This document shows positions 27,566 to 36,680 of a stretch of DNA of 40,622 nt, in pieces. The notes under the pieces were generated by a model that ran no database searches, was not told the origin of the DNA, and was given only the letters and a program-made list of their open reading frames with translations. The stretch is from UBA7887 sp964408735. GTDB taxonomy: Bacteria > Pseudomonadota > Alphaproteobacteria > UBA7887. The stretch is taken from contig CAYPAX010000029.1 of assembly GCA_964408735.1 (NCBI GenBank), forward strand, positions 1 to 40,622. The letters are read 5' to 3'. Position 1 is the first letter of the stretch. Every line of letters starts with the position of its first letter. The translations under genes were made by a program, and so were the position numbers.

Positions 27566-28570
27566 ATGGCCACCACTCAGGCCGCCCCCGAGGCGGCACG
27601 AAACGCCGATCGAATGCCCGACATCGAGGTGTCGGTGCGACAGACTTTCGGCATCGACACCGACATGGTCGTGCCGGGCTTTTCCGAGGCGGAAGAGCAC
27701 GTGCCGGACTTTGACGACGCCTATCAGTTCGATCCCGAGACCACTCTGGCGATCCTGGCCGGCTTCGGCCATAACCGCCGGGTCATCATCCAGGGCTACC
27801 ACGGCACCGGCAAGTCGACCCATATCGAGCAAGTCGCAGCGCGGCTCAACTGGCCGACGGTGCGCGTAAACCTGGACAGCCATATCAGCCGTATCGATCT
27901 GGTCGGCAAGGACGCCATCGTGCTGCGCGACGGCCATCAGATAACCGAGTTCCGCGAGGGCATCCTGCCGTGGGCGCTGCAATCGCCGACGGCGCTGGTA
28001 TTCGACGAATACGATGCCGGCCGCCCGGACGTGATGTTCGTCATCCAGCGCGTGCTCGAGGTCGAGGGCAAGCTGACCCTGCTCGACCAGAACCGGGTCA
28101 TCCGACCCCATCCGGGTTTCCGCCTGTTTGCCACCGCCAATACGGTCGGGCTTGGCGATACCACCGGCCTCTATCACGGCACCCAGCAGATCAACCAGGG
28201 CCAGATGGACCGCTGGAACATCGTCGCCACCCTCAACTATCTGCCGCGCGAGCAGGAATCGGGCATCGTTGCCGCCAAGGTGCCGGGCTTCGACAACGAG
28301 GAAGGGCGCAAGCGCCTGGAAGCCATGGTCGAGCTTGCCAACCTGACCCGCACGGGCTTCATCAACGGTGACATTTCCACCGTGATGTCGCCGCGCACCG
28401 TGATCACCTGGGCCGAGAATGCCGAGATTTTCGATGATTTCGCCTTCGGCTTCCGCGTCACGTTTCTCAACAAGTGCGACGAGAGCGAGCGCCCCGTGGT
28501 GGCGGAATATTATCAGCGCTGCATGGGCGAGGAGCTCAAGGAAAGCGCTGTCAATCTGTTGGTAGCCTAA
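27566..28570 (+). CDS. cobS: Aerobic cobaltochelatase subunit CobS
   Basis: A 334-residue MoxR-like AAA+ ATPase of the aerobic vitamin B12 pathway. With CobT it forms the ring complex that drives CobN to insert cobalt into hydrogenobyrinic acid a,c-diamide. Visible motifs are Walker A GYHGTGKS (77-84), Walker B ALVFDEYD (143-150) and a sensor-1 ATANT. Length is normal. It lies five bases upstream of cobT. CobN is not in this window. Confidence 0.97.
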   Translation: MATTQAAPEAARNADRMPDIEVSVRQTFGIDTDMVVPGFSEAEEHVPDFDDAYQFDPETTLAILAGFGHNRRVIIQGYHGTGKSTHIEQVAARLNWPTVRVNLDSHISRIDLVGKDAIVLRDGHQITEFREGILPWALQSPTALVFDEYDAGRPDVMFVIQRVLEVEGKLTLLDQNRVIRPHPGFRLFATANTVGLGDTTGLYHGTQQINQGQMDRWNIVATLNYLPREQESGIVAAKVPGFDNEEGRKRLEAMVELANLTRTGFINGDISTVMSPRTVITWAENAEIFDDFAFGFRVTFLNKCDESERPVVAEYYQRCMGEELKESAVNLLVA

Positions 28571-28575
28571 GGCAC

Positions 28576-30438
28576 GTGTCCGGGTCCGGCGAGCGCAGGT
28601 CCGAGGCGTTCAAGCGTGCGGTGGCAAGCACCGCGCGGGCCATCGCCGTGGATGGCGAGCTCGAAGTCAGCTTTGGCGCCAACGCTGCGCGGCTTGACGG
28701 CGAGCGCGCCATGCTCAGGGCGCCCTCGCGCGAGCTGAGCCCGGACGAGATCGGCGAGCTGCGCGGCGAGGCCGATGCGCTGGCGCTCCGCAAACGCCAT
28801 CATGACGCTGTTGTGCACAATTCCAGGCGCCCGCCGGGGCAGGTGGCGCAGGCCATCTACGATGCTCTGGAACAAGCCCGTTGCGAAGCCATCGGCGCCC
28901 GCAGCATGCGGGGTGTCTCGGACAACCTCGATGCCGCCGTGGCCAGCCGCTGCGAGAACCTGCGCCTCGACCAGATCGTGCACAAGGACGATGCGCCGAT
29001 CCACGAGGTGGTCACGCTGCTGGCGCGCGAAAAGCTCATGGGCAGCGCGCCACCGGAGAACGCGCAGCGGGTCTGCGACCTGTGGCGGCCCTGGCTGGAG
29101 GAGCGGGCGGCGGACGACTTCGAGGCCCTGGCAGGCGAATTGCGCGACCAGGCGGGCTATGCCAAGCAAATGCGCAAGCTCATCGCCCACCTCGAATTCG
29201 CCGACGAGGCCGAGAACGAGCCTTCGGCCATGGAGGGCGATCCCGGCGACGATGACGCCGAGGATGAAGACTCCGAAGCCCAGGGCGAAGGCGAGGGCTC
29301 GGATCAGCCGGTGGAGATGGAAGGCTCGGCCGGCGACGAATCCGACGATTCCGATGCCGACGACGTTGCCGAGGTCGAAGTCGAGGGCGTCGACGAAGCC
29401 AGCATGGACGGCGACGACGAGGCGCCCGCCGAAGGCGAGCCCTGGCGCCCACCCTACGACCAGTCCAACCGCCGCCTGCCGGCCTATCACGCCTATGACG
29501 AACAATTCGACGAGCTGGTCGAGGCCGGCGAGCTGTGCGAGCCCGACGAACTGACCCGCCTGCGCGGCCATCTCGACCAACAGCTCTCGAGCATGCAGGG
29601 GGTCATCACGCGCCTCGCCAATCGCCTGCAGCGGCGCCTGATGGCCAAGCAGTTGCGCTCGTGGGAGTTCGACCTCGACGAGGGCATTCTCGATACGGCG
29701 CGCCTCGCACGGGTGGTCACCAGCCCGACCTACCCGCTGTCCTACAAGCAGGAGAAGGAGACCACCTTCCGCGACACGGTGGTGACGCTGCTGATCGACA
29801 ATTCCGGCTCCATGCGCGGCCGCCCCATATCGGTGGCGGCGATGAGCGCCGACATTCTGGCCCGCACCCTCGAGCGCTGTGCGGTGAAAGTCGAGATCCT
29901 CGGCTTTACCACCCGCGCCTGGAAGGGCGGTCGGGCGCGTGAAAAGTGGCTGGCGGAAGGTAAGCCGTCCAATCCCGGTCGCCTCAACGAGTTGCGCCAC
30001 ATCATCTACAAGGCGGCCGATACGCCCTGGCGGCGGGCGCGCAAGAATCTCGGCCTGATGCTGCGCGAAGGCCTGCTCAAGGAAAACATCGACGGCGAGG
30101 CGCTGCTCTGGGCCCACCAGCGCCTGCTGGCACGCAGCGAGCAGCGGCGCATCCTGATGGTGATCTCCGACGGCGCACCGGTCGACGATTCGACCTTGTC
30201 GGTGAATGCCGGCAACTATCTCGATCGCCATTTGCGCCAGGTCATCCAATGGATCGAGGCGGCATCGCCGGTCGAGCTGCTGGCCATCGGCATCGGCCAT
30301 GACGTCACCCGCTACTATCGCCGGGCGGTTACCATCGTCGATGCCGAGCAGCTTGGCGGCGCCATGACCGACAAGCTGGCCGAGCTGTTCGACGAGGAGC
30401 CGGGCGCGGTCCAGGCCGCCTTCCACAGTGTGGCTTAA
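28576..30438 (+). CDS. cobT: Aerobic cobaltochelatase subunit CobT
   Basis: A 620-residue partner of CobS. The N-terminal helical part (1-205) is followed by a long acidic linker (about 209-288, mostly Asp and Glu) and a C-terminal VWA domain. The MIDAS motif DNSGSMRG is at about 408-415, so it should bind Mg2+. The GTG at 28576 with AAGG a few bases upstream is the likely start. The longer frame from 28474 overlaps cobS. The acidic linker makes the antisense strand look coding over a long distance, which it is not. Confidence 0.96.
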   Translation: MSGSGERRSEAFKRAVASTARAIAVDGELEVSFGANAARLDGERAMLRAPSRELSPDEIGELRGEADALALRKRHHDAVVHNSRRPPGQVAQAIYDALEQARCEAIGARSMRGVSDNLDAAVASRCENLRLDQIVHKDDAPIHEVVTLLAREKLMGSAPPENAQRVCDLWRPWLEERAADDFEALAGELRDQAGYAKQMRKLIAHLEFADEAENEPSAMEGDPGDDDAEDEDSEAQGEGEGSDQPVEMEGSAGDESDDSDADDVAEVEVEGVDEASMDGDDEAPAEGEPWRPPYDQSNRRLPAYHAYDEQFDELVEAGELCEPDELTRLRGHLDQQLSSMQGVITRLANRLQRRLMAKQLRSWEFDLDEGILDTARLARVVTSPTYPLSYKQEKETTFRDTVVTLLIDNSGSMRGRPISVAAMSADILARTLERCAVKVEILGFTTRAWKGGRAREKWLAEGKPSNPGRLNELRHIIYKAADTPWRRARKNLGLMLREGLLKENIDGEALLWAHQRLLARSEQRRILMVISDGAPVDDSTLSVNAGNYLDRHLRQVIQWIEAASPVELLAIGIGHDVTRYYRRAVTIVDAEQLGGAMTDKLAELFDEEPGAVQAAFHSVA

Positions 30439-31366
30439 GAGCGCGCTCCTGATCGCGCTGCTGGCCTTGCCGGCGGCTGCCGAGCCCATTGAGGTTCGCT
30501 CGCAAACCATTCCTCTGACACGCGGTGTCCAGACCGAGGCGCGGCTCGACGGCCTGGTCTATCGTGGTGGTCTCGAATTGACATCGCCCGATCAACGCTT
30601 TGGCGGCTTATCTGGCCTCGTGGTGGCGGATGATGGTGCGAGCCTGCTCGCCATCAGCGATACCGGGCTGTGGCTGGAGGCGACCCTGAGCTATGACGAA
30701 GACGGCAACCTGTCGGGCCTCAGCGCGGCCGAGATCACGCCATTGCGCGCCGACAGCGGCGCTGTGCTGAGCGGCAAGCGCGATGGCGATGCCGAGGGGC
30801 TTACCGCGCTCGCCGAGGGCGGCTATCTGGTCTCCTTCGAGCGCCGCCACCGCGTGCTGCATTATGCGGCGCCCGGCGCGAACGGTGCGCCCGTCTGGAT
30901 GCCGGAAGCGCTGGCGTCGGTGGATGGCAATGGCGGCCTCGAAGCCCTGACCATGTTGGGCGATGGGAGCCTGCTGGCACTCTGCGAGGACGAGTTCGTC
31001 AGCGAAGGCCGGCTGGCCGGCTGGCGCGTAGACGGCGAGACGGCCGAGGCCGTGACCTGGCCCGGCGACGGCTATTTCAAGCCCACCGCGGCCAGCGTCC
31101 TGCCGGACGGCCGCCTGCTGGTGCTGGAGCGCGGCTACAAGCCGGTCGCCGGCGCCAAGGGGCGACTGATGCTGGTCGAGAATGTTGTCGATACGGCGCT
31201 GAGCGGCCGCGAGATCGCCCGCCTCCAGCCTCCGATCCAGGTCGACAATTACGAAGGCCTGGCGAGCCTTGAGATGGCTGGCGAGACAAGGCTCTTCATA
31301 CTCTCCGACGACAATTTCAACCGCCTGCAACGCACACTGCTGCTGAGCTTCGTGCTCGCAGATTGA
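30428..31366 (+). CDS. Exported phytase-like (esterase-like) beta-propeller protein
   Basis: A 312-residue exported protein starting at GTG within the last codons of cobT (11-base overlap). The signal peptide is MWLKSALLIALLALPAAAEP. The mature part has regular short beta-repeat blocks such as FGGLSGLVVADDGASLLAISDTGLWLEA, NGGLEALTMLGDGSLLALCEDE and DNYEGLASLEMAGETRLFILSDDNFN, consistent with the esterase-like-phytase fold. A phosphate ester is the family-level guess for the substrate. It lies downstream of cobT in many relatives, though a role in cobalamin metabolism is not established. Confidence 0.85.
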   Translation: MWLKSALLIALLALPAAAEPIEVRSQTIPLTRGVQTEARLDGLVYRGGLELTSPDQRFGGLSGLVVADDGASLLAISDTGLWLEATLSYDEDGNLSGLSAAEITPLRADSGAVLSGKRDGDAEGLTALAEGGYLVSFERRHRVLHYAAPGANGAPVWMPEALASVDGNGGLEALTMLGDGSLLALCEDEFVSEGRLAGWRVDGETAEAVTWPGDGYFKPTAASVLPDGRLLVLERGYKPVAGAKGRLMLVENVVDTALSGREIARLQPPIQVDNYEGLASLEMAGETRLFILSDDNFNRLQRTLLLSFVLAD

Positions 31367-31460
31367 AAGTTCACCGCCCCGGAAATGGACGGCTTCTCGG
31401 GCAATTCCGGACGCGTGTCGAAAGAGCCCTCAACGCGTTTGTTATCAGGATATTGAAGCC

Positions 31461-32135
31461 TCACGAGGCGATCGATCTGGCTAACACCGCATCCATGTGG
31501 ATATCCGCGCTGTCCAGGACCGAGTACCCGGGATTGTGGTCATCGAACGCGAGGAAAAGATCTGTTCCTGCCAGCAGCACGGCGTCAGCACCTTGGGATT
31601 GCACCATCCTGTCACCGACGGCGAAGAACAGATCGCGCTGGGCCGGGGTGACGCGGCCGGCCACTGCCATCTCGATATAGGCTTCGTGCACCGCTTCGAG
31701 ATCATCGCCTTGCGGCACCACGAACTCGGCCGATGTCACGCCACCATAAATCCGCGATTCCATGGCTAGGCGCGTGCCCAGCAAACCGACACGAGGGAGC
31801 TTTCGCCGCTCCAGCGCCTGATCAACCGCCTCGACGATGTTAACCAGCGGAAGCGGTGATATCTCGGTGAGCTCCTTGATGCAAAAATGGGCGCCGAGCG
31901 ACGTCACTGCCGCTATCTCAGCGCCGGCCGCCTTGAGGTGGCCCAGAAGGGTCGCGAACAACGCTGCCTGTTCCTCATTGGCGCCAGCGCTTTGGTTGCG
32001 AACCACAGCATCAATTTGTGCGTGCGCCATGGTGAGCTCCATGGTGCGACCGGCACCCTTATGGCGGCGTATAAGGCCGCGGTAATAATAGTCAGTCGCT
32101 GCCGGCCCGATGCCGCCAATCAATCCGATATGCAT
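31461..32135 (-). CDS. Aspartate/glutamate racemase-like protein lacking both catalytic cysteines
   Basis: A 224-residue protein with the racemase fold: MHIGLIGGIGPAATDYYYRGL, GLLGTRLAMESRIYGG and DTAAIH-like DSADIHMDAVL. Active family members use two cysteines as acid-base pair, in CTNT and GCTEI motifs. Here the aligned motifs are AVTSLGAHFC (Thr at about position 78) and LLAGTDLFL (Gly at 190), so both are missing. C85 lies seven residues later and may not substitute. It could be a divergent subfamily using other residues, a decarboxylase-like relative, or inactive. The ATG at 32135 has GGGGGAAAATCCC upstream. Confidence 0.82.
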   Translation of the reverse strand: MHIGLIGGIGPAATDYYYRGLIRRHKGAGRTMELTMAHAQIDAVVRNQSAGANEEQAALFATLLGHLKAAGAEIAAVTSLGAHFCIKELTEISPLPLVNIVEAVDQALERRKLPRVGLLGTRLAMESRIYGGVTSAEFVVPQGDDLEAVHEAYIEMAVAGRVTPAQRDLFFAVGDRMVQSQGADAVLLAGTDLFLAFDDHNPGYSVLDSADIHMDAVLARSIAS

Positions 32136-32452
32136 GGGATTTTCCCCCGACTTTGGCGACCACAACCGCTCGACTGGTCACCCTGCACGAAGACGCTTGC
32201 CGATGCCATGTCGCAAGCAGTGGCAACGCAAACCCTATTTGCAGAAGACTCCGGACACAACTGCTTTGGCTAAAGCCGCCATAGGCTCCCACCCGCGGCA
32301 CAGGTCTCGAATCCGGCGCTCATCGGACCTGTCCCTTCGTTGAGGTCGGACTTGGCCGGTGCTCTCCACGGGGCGGTGCAACACTCATAGTGAAACCTGA
32401 CGTTGCCGGGCACTGCAAGCGCTGGGCGCTACGCTGCGACGGAATCCAGCCC
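32136..32452. other. 317-bp noncoding stretch, nothing recognised
   Basis: Apart from the ribosome-binding site and probable promoter of the racemase-like gene, I see no gene, RNA structure or clear repeat. It is slightly less GC-rich than its neighbours. Confidence 0.5.
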
Positions 32453-32983
32453 TTAACCCACCGCCTGCCACTGCGGCATGTGCCGCACCAGGGCGCGGTA
32501 GGGCAGCAGCAGGAGCGCGGCCATGGCGAGCTTGGCGGCGTAGTCGCCGACGGCCCAGGTGACCCAGGGCAGGCCCGTGGCGGCGAAGGCGAGGGCGAAG
32601 AAGAGCAGCGTGTCGACGGCGGAGGCGATCAGCGACGAGGCCAGGGGCGCACGCCACCATTCGAGCTTTCGCATGCGGTGGAAGATCATCACGTCCAAGA
32701 GCTGCGCCACCAGGAAGGCCGAGCCGGAGGCGATGGCGATGCGCGGGGTGGCGGCGATGATCGAGAGCACGACGCCCAACAAAAAGCCGACCAGAATCAC
32801 CTGGCGCGCGCGGCCCGGCCCGAAGGCCCGATTCGACAGATCCGTGACCAGAAACGCGATGGGATAGGTAAAGGCGCCCCAGGTCAGCCAGTCGTTGATG
32901 GGGAACTGGACGGCGACATTGGAGACGACGACGACGGCTATCATCGCCGCCGCTGGCAGCGCCAATTGCCGCCAAATAGGCAT
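32453..32983 (-). CDS. yhhQ: Queuosine precursor transporter (YhhQ/VUT family)
   Basis: A 176-residue inner-membrane protein with about five or six helices. MIAVVVVSNVAVQF, WGAFTYPIAFLVTDLSNRAFG and QVILVGFLLGVVLSII are the typical blocks, as is the later DTLLFFALAF helix. It imports queuine precursors such as preQ0 or preQ1 for the modified tRNA base queuosine. Its start ATG overlaps the stop of rpmB by one base, so both are probably on one transcript. Substrate assignment rests on the family. Confidence 0.9.
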   Translation of the reverse strand: MPIWRQLALPAAAMIAVVVVSNVAVQFPINDWLTWGAFTYPIAFLVTDLSNRAFGPGRARQVILVGFLLGVVLSIIAATPRIAIASGSAFLVAQLLDVMIFHRMRKLEWWRAPLASSLIASAVDTLLFFALAFAATGLPWVTWAVGDYAAKLAMAALLLLPYRALVRHMPQWQAVG

Positions 32984-33273
32984 TATTCGGCTTGTGCGGC
33001 CGCCTTGGAGATGCGGCTCTTGAGCCGGCGGGCGAACGGGGTCAGCTCGTCAGCCTGGGCCTTGGCGAGGTAGGCATCAAGCCCGCCGCGGTGCTCCACC
33101 GTACGCAAGGTCGCGGCGGCGACGCGCATGCGCACGGTCTGCCCCAAGGCCTCGCTATACAGCGAACAGGGCTGCAGGTTGACTTGAAAGTGCCGCGGAT
33201 TGCGGTTGTGCGCATGTGACACATGCATGCCGCGCAAAGCGCCGGTCCCGGACAATTGACAGCGTCGGGCCAT
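32983..33273 (-). CDS. rpmB: 50S ribosomal protein L28
   Basis: A 96-residue ribosomal protein beginning MARRCQLSGTGALRGMHVSHAHNRNPRHFQVNLQP. The RCQLSG start and SHAHNRNPRHFQVNLQ block are diagnostic. I used the ATG at 33273; a TTG two codons upstream is less likely. It is longer than the Escherichia coli protein (78 residues), as usual in alphaproteobacteria. It heads a two-gene unit with yhhQ. Confidence 0.97.
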   Translation of the reverse strand: MARRCQLSGTGALRGMHVSHAHNRNPRHFQVNLQPCSLYSEALGQTVRMRVAAATLRTVEHRGGLDAYLAKAQADELTPFARRLKSRISKAAAQAE

Positions 33274-33391
33274 CGTCAACCCCTACTAATGTGATACCTG
33301 AGTGCCGGCAAGGCGCCGGAGAGCGCCGTTTCTATGCTACCGTCGCCGCTGCCGTCAAGGGGGCGCGGCGCCAAGGGGATGCGAGACGGGG

Positions 33392-35041
33392 ATGAACGAT
33401 CGATTGCGGCTCTACAGCGGCTTGGTGCTGATGCTCTACGTGGTCGGACATTTGTCCAATCACGCGCTGGGCCTGGTATCGCTGGAGACGATGAACGCAG
33501 GCCTGCCGCTGACTGTCGCTCCCTGGCAAACCTGGGCGGGAACGGCGTTGCTGGCCGGGGCCGCGATCGTGCATGTGGTTACGGCCCTGTGGTCGCTCTA
33601 TGCCCGCCAGACCCTGCGGCTGCCGCGCTGGCAGCTCTGGCAGACCATCCTCGGCCTGTTGGTGCCGTTGATGCTTGCCGGCCACATCTTCGGCACCCGC
33701 ATGCTGGAGGAATTCCGTGCGACGGAAGTGGATTACACCTCCGAACTTGCGGTGCTCTGGGCCTTGCGCCCGGATTTCGGTGCCATGCAGGCACTGACGC
33801 TCGTCATCGTCTGGCTGCACGCTTGGCTCGGCCTGGATGGCTGGCTTCGCCTCAAGGCCTGGTACGTGACCTGGCAGGGCCTGGCGCGGGCTCTGGCGCT
33901 TCTGCTGCCCGCTTTGGCCCTGGCGGGCTATGTCGCGGCCGGCATGCAGGCGCGGCGGTTGGCGGAGACGGAGGGCTGGATCGGCGAGGTGTTCGCCGAG
34001 GGCAATGGCTCGCCCGAAGACCTGCCCTGGGTTATCGACCGGATGACCGTGACGATGCTGGTCTTTGTCGGCATATACCTGCTGGTATTCGCCGCACGCT
34101 GGCTGCGTGCGCTGGCGCAATCGCGGGCAAATCATCCAAGGCTGTACTACCAGGACAACAAGGAATACGAGATGCTGCCGGGCATGAGCGTGCTCGAGAC
34201 CCTGCGCGCCGCCGGCATTGCGCATCCCTCCGTTTGCGGTGGCAATGGGCGCTGCTCGACCTGCCGGGTGCATGTCGACCGTGGCGGCGACTGGCTGCCG
34301 GCGCCGTCAACCGACGAAGCCAAGGTGCTGGAGCGCATATCGGCGCCCACCTCGGTGCGGCTTGCTTGCCAGCTTCGCCCGGATCACGATATCGCGGTCT
34401 CGCCGCTTCTGCCTGCTACCGCGACCGCCGCCGATGCCTGGCAGCGCGGCGGCACACGCCGCAGCGAAGAGCAGCCGGTGGCCGTGCTTTTCGCCGATTT
34501 GCGCGGCTTTACGCGTTTTGCCGAATCGCGCCTGCCCTTCGACGTGGTCTTCGTGCTCAATCGCTACCGCGCCAGCATGGCCGAAGCCATCGAGGAGGCG
34601 GGCGGTGAGGTCAACGAATTCGTCGGCGACGGCATCATGGCGCTGTTCGGCCTCGACGGCGATGCCGAGAGCGGCTGCCGCGACGCGGTGCGCGCGGCGC
34701 ACCTGATGGGCGAGCGTCTCGACAGGCTCAACGAAATGCTGGGGGCCGAGCTGGCCGAGCCCCTGCGTATCGGCATCGGCATTCATGCCGGTGCCGCTAT
34801 CGTCGGCGAGATGGGCTACGACAAGCTCTTGGGCATCACCGTGGTCGGTGATGTGGTCAATACCGCAAGCCGCCTCGAGGGCATGACCAAGGATTTCAAG
34901 GCCCGACTTGTGGTCTCCGAGGACGCTGCCCGCTTGGCCGGGCTCGATGGCGATGCCGCGCCGCGCCATGAGGTCGAGGTCAGAGGCCGCGATGCGCCCA
35001 TGACCGTGCGTGTCTTCGAACCGATCGAGGGGGTGTCGTGA
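33392..35041 (+). CDS. cyaC: CyaC-like redox-sensing adenylate cyclase (six-helix haem anchor, 2Fe-2S, cyclase)
   Basis: A 549-residue membrane class III cyclase that matches the Sinorhizobium CyaC plan. The six-helix N-terminal region (1-235) contains histidines H20, H61, H98 and H143, matching the four haem ligands of dihaem succinate:quinone oxidoreductase anchors; H24 is extra. A 2Fe-2S ferredoxin domain (about 245-340) has cysteines C282, C288, C291 and C326. The cyclase domain (about 362-540) has metal aspartates D369 and D413 and catalytic N490/R494. It probably makes cAMP in response to quinone or redox state. The ATG at 33392 follows GGGG; upstream residues to 33302 are unlikely. It is coupled by GTGA to the methyltransferase gene. 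Confidence 0.88.
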   Translation: MNDRLRLYSGLVLMLYVVGHLSNHALGLVSLETMNAGLPLTVAPWQTWAGTALLAGAAIVHVVTALWSLYARQTLRLPRWQLWQTILGLLVPLMLAGHIFGTRMLEEFRATEVDYTSELAVLWALRPDFGAMQALTLVIVWLHAWLGLDGWLRLKAWYVTWQGLARALALLLPALALAGYVAAGMQARRLAETEGWIGEVFAEGNGSPEDLPWVIDRMTVTMLVFVGIYLLVFAARWLRALAQSRANHPRLYYQDNKEYEMLPGMSVLETLRAAGIAHPSVCGGNGRCSTCRVHVDRGGDWLPAPSTDEAKVLERISAPTSVRLACQLRPDHDIAVSPLLPATATAADAWQRGGTRRSEEQPVAVLFADLRGFTRFAESRLPFDVVFVLNRYRASMAEAIEEAGGEVNEFVGDGIMALFGLDGDAESGCRDAVRAAHLMGERLDRLNEMLGAELAEPLRIGIGIHAGAAIVGEMGYDKLLGITVVGDVVNTASRLEGMTKDFKARLVVSEDAARLAGLDGDAAPRHEVEVRGRDAPMTVRVFEPIEGVS

Positions 35042-35871
35042 GCATAGAGAAGTCGAACGCGCCGGATGCCTTCACGGCCTTCGAGCGAGAAGGCTGGCGG
35101 CGCTCGATAGCCGGCTATGAGAACACGCTTGCGTCAGTGACCCGGCAGAGCGTGGACGCAACACTGGACGCGGCCGGTGTGGCGGCGGGCATGCGTGTGC
35201 TCGATGTCTGCACCGGGCCGGGGATGTTGGCGGCGGCAGCCGTGGCACGGGGCGGCGAGGCGGTCGGGCTGGATTTTTCCGACCAGGTCGTCGAACGTGC
35301 CCGGGCGGCCGTGCCGGAAGCCGAGTTCCATTGTGGCAATGCGCAGGACTTGCCGTTCCCCGACGCGGCATTCGATGCCGTCGTTTGCGGCTATGGCATC
35401 ATCCATGTGCCCGATCCCGAGGCCGCCTTGCGCGAAATGCACCGCGTGTTGCGGCCAAGCGGGCGGATCGCCGTCAGTGTCTGGGAGAGCCCGTCGCCGG
35501 AGAACGCCTTCGGCATGATCTACGCCGCCATCGCCGCGCATGGCACCAGCGATGCGGCGCTTCCCCACGGGCCCGATTTCTTCCAATTCTCGGGCGATGG
35601 CGCACTGGCGGCGGCGCTCTCGGAGACCGGTTTTTCGGCCACCAGCGCGCAGTCGCTGGCGCTGACCTGGCAAGTCGGCTCGGCGGCCGAGATTCTCGCC
35701 GCCGTGCGGTCGAGCACGGTGCGGGCGCGGGCGCTGCTTGCGGCGCAAGATGCCGAGGCTGTCCAACAGATCACCACCTATCTGGAAGGGGCGATCGCCC
35801 CTATGGGAAGCCCCGGCGGGGGCTATGCCGTGCCATCGCCCGCGATACTCGGCAGTGGGGGCAAACCATGA
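35038..35871 (+). CDS. Class I SAM-dependent methyltransferase
   Basis: A 277-residue Methyltransf_11-type protein. It has VLDVCTGPGMLAAAAVARG (SAM motif I), GLDFSDQVVERARA, NAQDLPFPDAAFDAVVCGYGIIHVPDPEAALREMHRVL, and GRIAVSVWE. This is the UbiE-like plan, but no substrate can be assigned. Its GTG start overlaps the cyaC stop by four bases, and its stop overlaps the ABC gene start by four bases. This makes a three-gene translationally coupled unit. Confidence 0.88.
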   Translation: MSIEKSNAPDAFTAFEREGWRRSIAGYENTLASVTRQSVDATLDAAGVAAGMRVLDVCTGPGMLAAAAVARGGEAVGLDFSDQVVERARAAVPEAEFHCGNAQDLPFPDAAFDAVVCGYGIIHVPDPEAALREMHRVLRPSGRIAVSVWESPSPENAFGMIYAAIAAHGTSDAALPHGPDFFQFSGDGALAAALSETGFSATSAQSLALTWQVGSAAEILAAVRSSTVRARALLAAQDAEAVQQITTYLEGAIAPMGSPGGGYAVPSPAILGSGGKP

Positions 35872-36680
35872 GTGGCACCACAGAAATGCGTGCCGAGGGC
35901 GTCCACAAGGCCTTCGGCGATCACAAGGTGCTGGAGGGCATCGACCTCGATGTCGTCAGCGGTGAGGTCTTGGCGATCGTCGGCGGCTCGGGCTGTGGCA
36001 AGTCGGTGCTGCTCAACACCATGCTCGGGCTGCTCACCCTCGACGCCGGGCGCATTCTGGTCGCCGATCACGGCCAGGATGGCACGCCGTTGGTCGACCT
36101 GGCGCAGCTCAGCGACCGTGGGCTCGACAATATCCATTTTCATTGGGGCGTGGTGTTCCAGCGCAACGCCCTCTTTTCGAGCAGCGTCTTCGAAAATATT
36201 GCCTTGTGGCTGCGCGAGGTGAGGGACCTGGAGGACGGCGAGATCCTACCCATCGCGCGCTCGGTCCTGGAAGCGGTGGAACTGCCTTCGGACGACGCCT
36301 TCCTGGACTCGCAGGTTGGCGGCCTGTCCGGCGGCATGGCCAAGCGTCTGGCGGTGGCTCGCGCGCTGTCCATGGCGCCCATCGTCATCTTCTATGACGA
36401 ACCCACCACTGGCCTCGATCCGACCAGCGCCTCACATATCCAGGACCTTATCCAGGCGGCACATGTTGCCAAGACGGAGAGCAAGGCGCAGCGCACCAGC
36501 ATAATCGTTACCCATGACAAGGATCTGCTGAGCCGGCTCGAGCCTCGTGTGGTGCTGCTGCATGAGGGGCGGGTGGCCTTCGACGGCCCCTTCGCGGAAT
36601 TTCACGATTCCGAGTCTCCGATCGTGCGCCCCTATTTCGACCTCATGCCGATGCTGCACCAACGCACGTCATACCTTTGA
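35868..36680 (+). CDS. MlaF-like ABC transporter ATPase without nearby permease
   Basis: A 270-residue ABC ATPase. Walker A is GGSGCGKS (39-46), the signature is LSGGMAKR, and Walker B is VIFYDEPTTGLDP. GGMAKRLAVARAL is typical of MlaF/Ttg2A proteins, which power phospholipid or organic-solvent transport in the envelope with MlaE and MlaD. No MlaE-like permease or MlaD gene is found downstream; the next gene is a tetR on the opposite strand. It could work with a permease coded elsewhere. Its C-terminus overlaps the tetR end by 12 bases. Confidence 0.85.
   Translation: MSGTTEMRAEGVHKAFGDHKVLEGIDLDVVSGEVLAIVGGSGCGKSVLLNTMLGLLTLDAGRILVADHGQDGTPLVDLAQLSDRGLDNIHFHWGVVFQRNALFSSSVFENIALWLREVRDLEDGEILPIARSVLEAVELPSDDAFLDSQVGGLSGGMAKRLAVARALSMAPIVIFYDEPTTGLDPTSASHIQDLIQAAHVAKTESKAQRTSIIVTHDKDLLSRLEPRVVLLHEGRVAFDGPFAEFHDSESPIVRPYFDLMPMLHQRTSYL

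Noticed and set aside
28567..30510. 647-codon antisense frame opposite cobT
   Set aside because: A shadow caused by the acidic, GC-rich cobT coding sequence; no recognisable protein.
31379..31410. CCGGAA/TTCCGG inverted repeat after the phytase-like gene as a terminator
   Set aside because: The stem is only six bases with a loop of about 20 and no T run.
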